A stretch of 7,098 nucleotides of DNA from Pseudaestuariivita sp. (GTDB lineage: Bacteria; Pseudomonadota; Alphaproteobacteria; Rhodobacterales; Rhodobacteraceae). The stretch is from NCBI GenBank assembly GCA_020629995.1, contig JAHDCH010000132.1, forward strand, positions 1-7,098, in the 5' to 3' direction. The notes beneath the pieces were generated by a model. That model was not told the origin of the DNA and searched no databases. It saw nothing but the letters and a program-made list of their open reading frames with translations. Position numbers and translations under genes: made by a program. This document shows, piece after piece, positions 6,204 to 7,098 of this stretch. Within the stretch, counting starts at the first letter, position 1, and every line of letters begins with the position of its first letter.

Positions 6204-6238
6204 GCAAATCGCCCCGGAGTGTGCTCCGGGGCGATTGC
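6204..6238. terminator. Hairpin terminator between convergent genes (best for infC)
   Basis: A perfect 12-bp stem, ATCGCCCCGGAG (6208-6219) with CTCCGGGGCGAT (6224-6235), closes on a TGTG loop. One more A-T pair follows and, past a single bulged A, two G-C pairs. It lies in the 55-bp gap between two convergent stop codons. Read in the infC direction the stem is followed by TTTGCGTTT, a broken but usable T-rich tail. Read in the other direction the tail is TGCAG, so termination there would rely mainly on the hairpin. Confidence 0.75.
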
Positions 6239-6255
6239 AGTGCATCTCAGGGCGC

Positions 6256-6870
6256 TTATTCGGCGTTGTTGCCGTCTTCCGCCGTGGCTTCCGGGGCCGG
6301 ATCCGCCTTGGGCTTGGGTTTGGCACCGGCGGGCAGGGGGCCGATCAGCATGATCATCTGACGGCCTTCCATTTTGGGGAAGTTTTCGACCTTGCCGATC
6401 TCTTTGGTGTCTTCTGCCACCCGTTCGAGCAGATCCCGCCCGAGGTTCTGGTGCGCCATTTCGCGCCCCCGGAACCGCATGGTGATTTTGACCTTGTCGC
6501 CGTTCTCGAGAAACTTGAACACGTTGCGCATCTTGACGCCGTAGTCATGCGTGTCGGTGTTGGGCCGGAACTTGACCTCTTTGATCTCGATCGTCTTTTG
6601 CTTTTTGCGCGCTTCGGACTCGCGTTTTTGCTGTTCGTATTTGAACTTGCCGAAGTCCATGATCTTGCAGACGGGCGGATTGGCGTTGGGCGAAATCTCG
6701 ACCAGGTCGAGCCCGGCGTTTTCGGCCATCTCGAGGGCGCGCGCGGGTGAGATCACCCCGACGTTTTCACCTTCGGCGCCGATCAGGCGGATTTCGGGGG
6801 CGCGAATACGGTCATTGACCCTGGGGCCAGTGTCACGGGTGGGCGGCGCGTTGTGCGGTCTGCGGGCTAT
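6256..6870 (-). CDS. infC: Translation initiation factor IF-3, with probable ATA start codon
   Basis: IF-3 binds the 30S ribosomal subunit, keeps it apart from 50S and checks start codon and initiator tRNA pairing. The protein is 204 residues. The N-terminal domain spans about 14-85 and includes [20 protein letters not shown] and the signature [13 protein letters not shown] (67-79). A lysine-rich linker (83-97) follows. The C-terminal domain spans about 98-178 and includes [16 protein letters not shown] and [12 protein letters not shown] short Pro/Lys/Ala tail follows (182-204). Rhodobacteraceae IF-3 usually begins [10 protein letters not shown]; here that segment reads ATA-GCC-CGC-AGA, preceded by AAGGA (6883-6879) with 8-nt spacing. 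No ATG or GTG lies further upstream in frame; a TTG at 6945 would add 25 residues unlike the family and lies upstream of the candidate promoter. E. coli infC starts at AUU and is autoregulated through it, so ATA fits. The gene stands alone, without rpmI or rplT after it. Confidence 0.92.
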   Translation of the reverse strand: MARRPHNAPPTRDTGPRVNDRIRAPEIRLIGAEGENVGVISPARALEMAENAGLDLVEISPNANPPVCKIMDFGKFKYEQQKRESEARKKQKTIEIKEVKFRPNTDTHDYGVKMRNVFKFLENGDKVKITMRFRGREMAHQNLGRDLLERVAEDTKEIGKVENFPKMEGRQMIMLIGPLPAGAKPKPKADPAPEATAEDGNNAE

Positions 6871-6878
6871 GGGTCTTG

Positions 6879-6883
6879 TCCTT
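6879..6883 (-). promoter_or_regulatory. Ribosome binding site that fixes the infC start
   Basis: AAGGA on the minus strand (6883-6879) lies exactly 8 nt before the ATA at 6870-6868. Spacing and match are those of a good Shine-Dalgarno sequence, and no ATG, GTG or TTG in the infC frame sits at a suitable distance. This is the main sequence evidence for ATA as the start codon. Confidence 0.75.
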
Positions 6884-6909
6884 CGGATGTTTCGGAAAAC
6901 TGAACGCGA

Positions 6910-6938
6910 AAGGTAGAGGCGCCCCGCCGCCTTATCAA
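6910..6938 (-). promoter_or_regulatory. Candidate infC promoter
   Basis: On the minus strand, TTGATA (6938-6933) is followed after exactly 17 bp by TACCTT (6915-6910). The -35 matches 5 of 6 and the -10 3 of 6 consensus bases. Transcription would start near 6903, giving a leader of about 33 nt that contains the AAGGA site. This placement excludes use of the TTG at 6945 as a start. Confidence 0.4.
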
Positions 6939-7004
6939 GCGTCAAAACACCGCCGATGCGGGTTTTCCACGCATTTTCCCCTTGCAGCCTTACCGAGCCT
7001 TGGC

Positions 7005-7072
7005 CATGTCACGCACAACCACCCGGGGGCTGTTTCCACGCGGTGCTACGCGTACAAGGAGAGCGTGACATG
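7005..7072 (+). promoter_or_regulatory. Inverted repeat enclosing the leader and start codon of the right-edge gene
   Basis: CATGTCACGC (7005-7014) and GCGTGACATG (7063-7072) are perfect 10-bp complements separated by 48 nt. The second arm contains the ATG at 7070 and touches the AAGGAGA ribosome binding site (7056-7062). Inside the loop lies a smaller hairpin, ACGCG (7038-7042) with CGCGT (7049-7053). If transcription starts upstream of 7005, the mRNA could fold the start codon into a stem. The rest of 6946-7069 shows no clear promoter. Confidence 0.4.
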
Positions 7073-7098
7073 CGGAACATTTTGCTTTTGATCGGGGC
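7070..7098 (+). CDS. Start of an unidentified gene, probably an exported protein (cut by right edge)
   Basis: Nine codons are visible, reading MRNILLLIG. A positively charged start followed by a run of hydrophobic residues is what a signal peptide, lipoprotein signal or membrane anchor looks like. AAGGAGA (7056-7062) lies 7 nt before the ATG, a strong ribosome binding site, which is the main evidence that this is a real gene. The gene is divergent from infC. Nothing more can be said about function from this fragment. Confidence 0.6.

Noticed and set aside
6871..6945. TTG at 6945 as the infC start, adding 25 residues
   Set aside because: The extra residues do not resemble IF-3, TTG has no ribosome binding site, and the candidate -35 and -10 boxes lie downstream of it.
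6990..7007. Five-codon mini-ORF (MAKAR then stop) on the minus strand upstream of infC, considered as a leader peptide
   Set aside because: It lies upstream of the candidate infC promoter, has no ribosome binding site and is short enough to occur by chance.
6964..7041. Direct repeat TTTCCACGC at 6964-6972 and 7033-7041
   Set aside because: Nine bases in GC-rich intergenic DNA, 69 bp apart and without further flanking similarity, are not convincing as a regulatory repeat.
1..7098. CRISPR array, tRNA, rRNA, transposase or integrase remnants
   Set aside because: No regularly spaced repeats, cloverleaf-like sequence, insertion-sequence ends or transposase motifs were seen on either strand.

Overview
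The window looks like chromosomal DNA of an alphaproteobacterium, most likely a Rhodobacteraceae (Roseobacter-group) species. This rests on the high GC content with strong G/C third-position bias, the form of the IF-3 protein, the CoxD/CoxE/XdhC/molybdopterin-binding gene set, and a GC-rich intergenic palindrome of a kind I remember from this family. The assignment comes from memory of these families, not from a search.

Layout. (1) Positions 1-1261, minus strand: a two-gene unit. A complete glycosyltransferase-like gene is coupled by a 4-bp ATGA overlap to a sulfotransferase-like gene that runs off the left edge. (2) Positions 1262-1460: a divergent control region with one candidate promoter facing each way. 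(3) Positions 1461-3689, plus strand: a CoxD-type MoxR AAA+ ATPase followed by a CoxE-type von Willebrand A protein. A GC-rich palindromic element separates them and ends 5 nt before the coxE start. (4) Positions 3793-4116: a small secreted protein, strongly acidic and not recognised, closed by a very strong intrinsic terminator. (5) Positions 4237-6200: an XdhC-family protein and a molybdopterin-binding-domain protein, joined by another ATGA overlap. (6) Positions 6204-6238: a hairpin between convergent genes. (7) Positions 6256-6870, minus strand: infC (IF-3), apparently starting at a non-canonical ATA codon. (8) Positions 7070-7098: the first nine codons of a plus-strand gene, probably encoding an exported protein.

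How the genes work together. CoxD, CoxE and the XdhC/CoxF-type protein are maturation factors for xanthine oxidase family molybdenum hydroxylases such as CO dehydrogenase. They insert or sulfurate the metal-cofactor cluster after the apoenzyme is built. The molybdopterin-binding protein fits cofactor handling in the same pathway. No catalytic subunit (CoxL, CoxM or CoxS type) is in the window, so this is a maturation cassette whose client enzyme is encoded elsewhere. The acidic secreted protein and its terminator divide the cassette into two likely transcription units.

Most notable points: the ATA start of infC with a well-placed Shine-Dalgarno sequence; the secreted peptide with 17 acidic and no Lys, Arg or His residues in its predicted mature part; the coxE start with no visible ribosome binding site beside a GC hairpin; and a 10-bp inverted repeat that includes the start codon of the right-edge gene. 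I found no convincing new multi-gene system, mobile element, CRISPR array, tRNA or rRNA.
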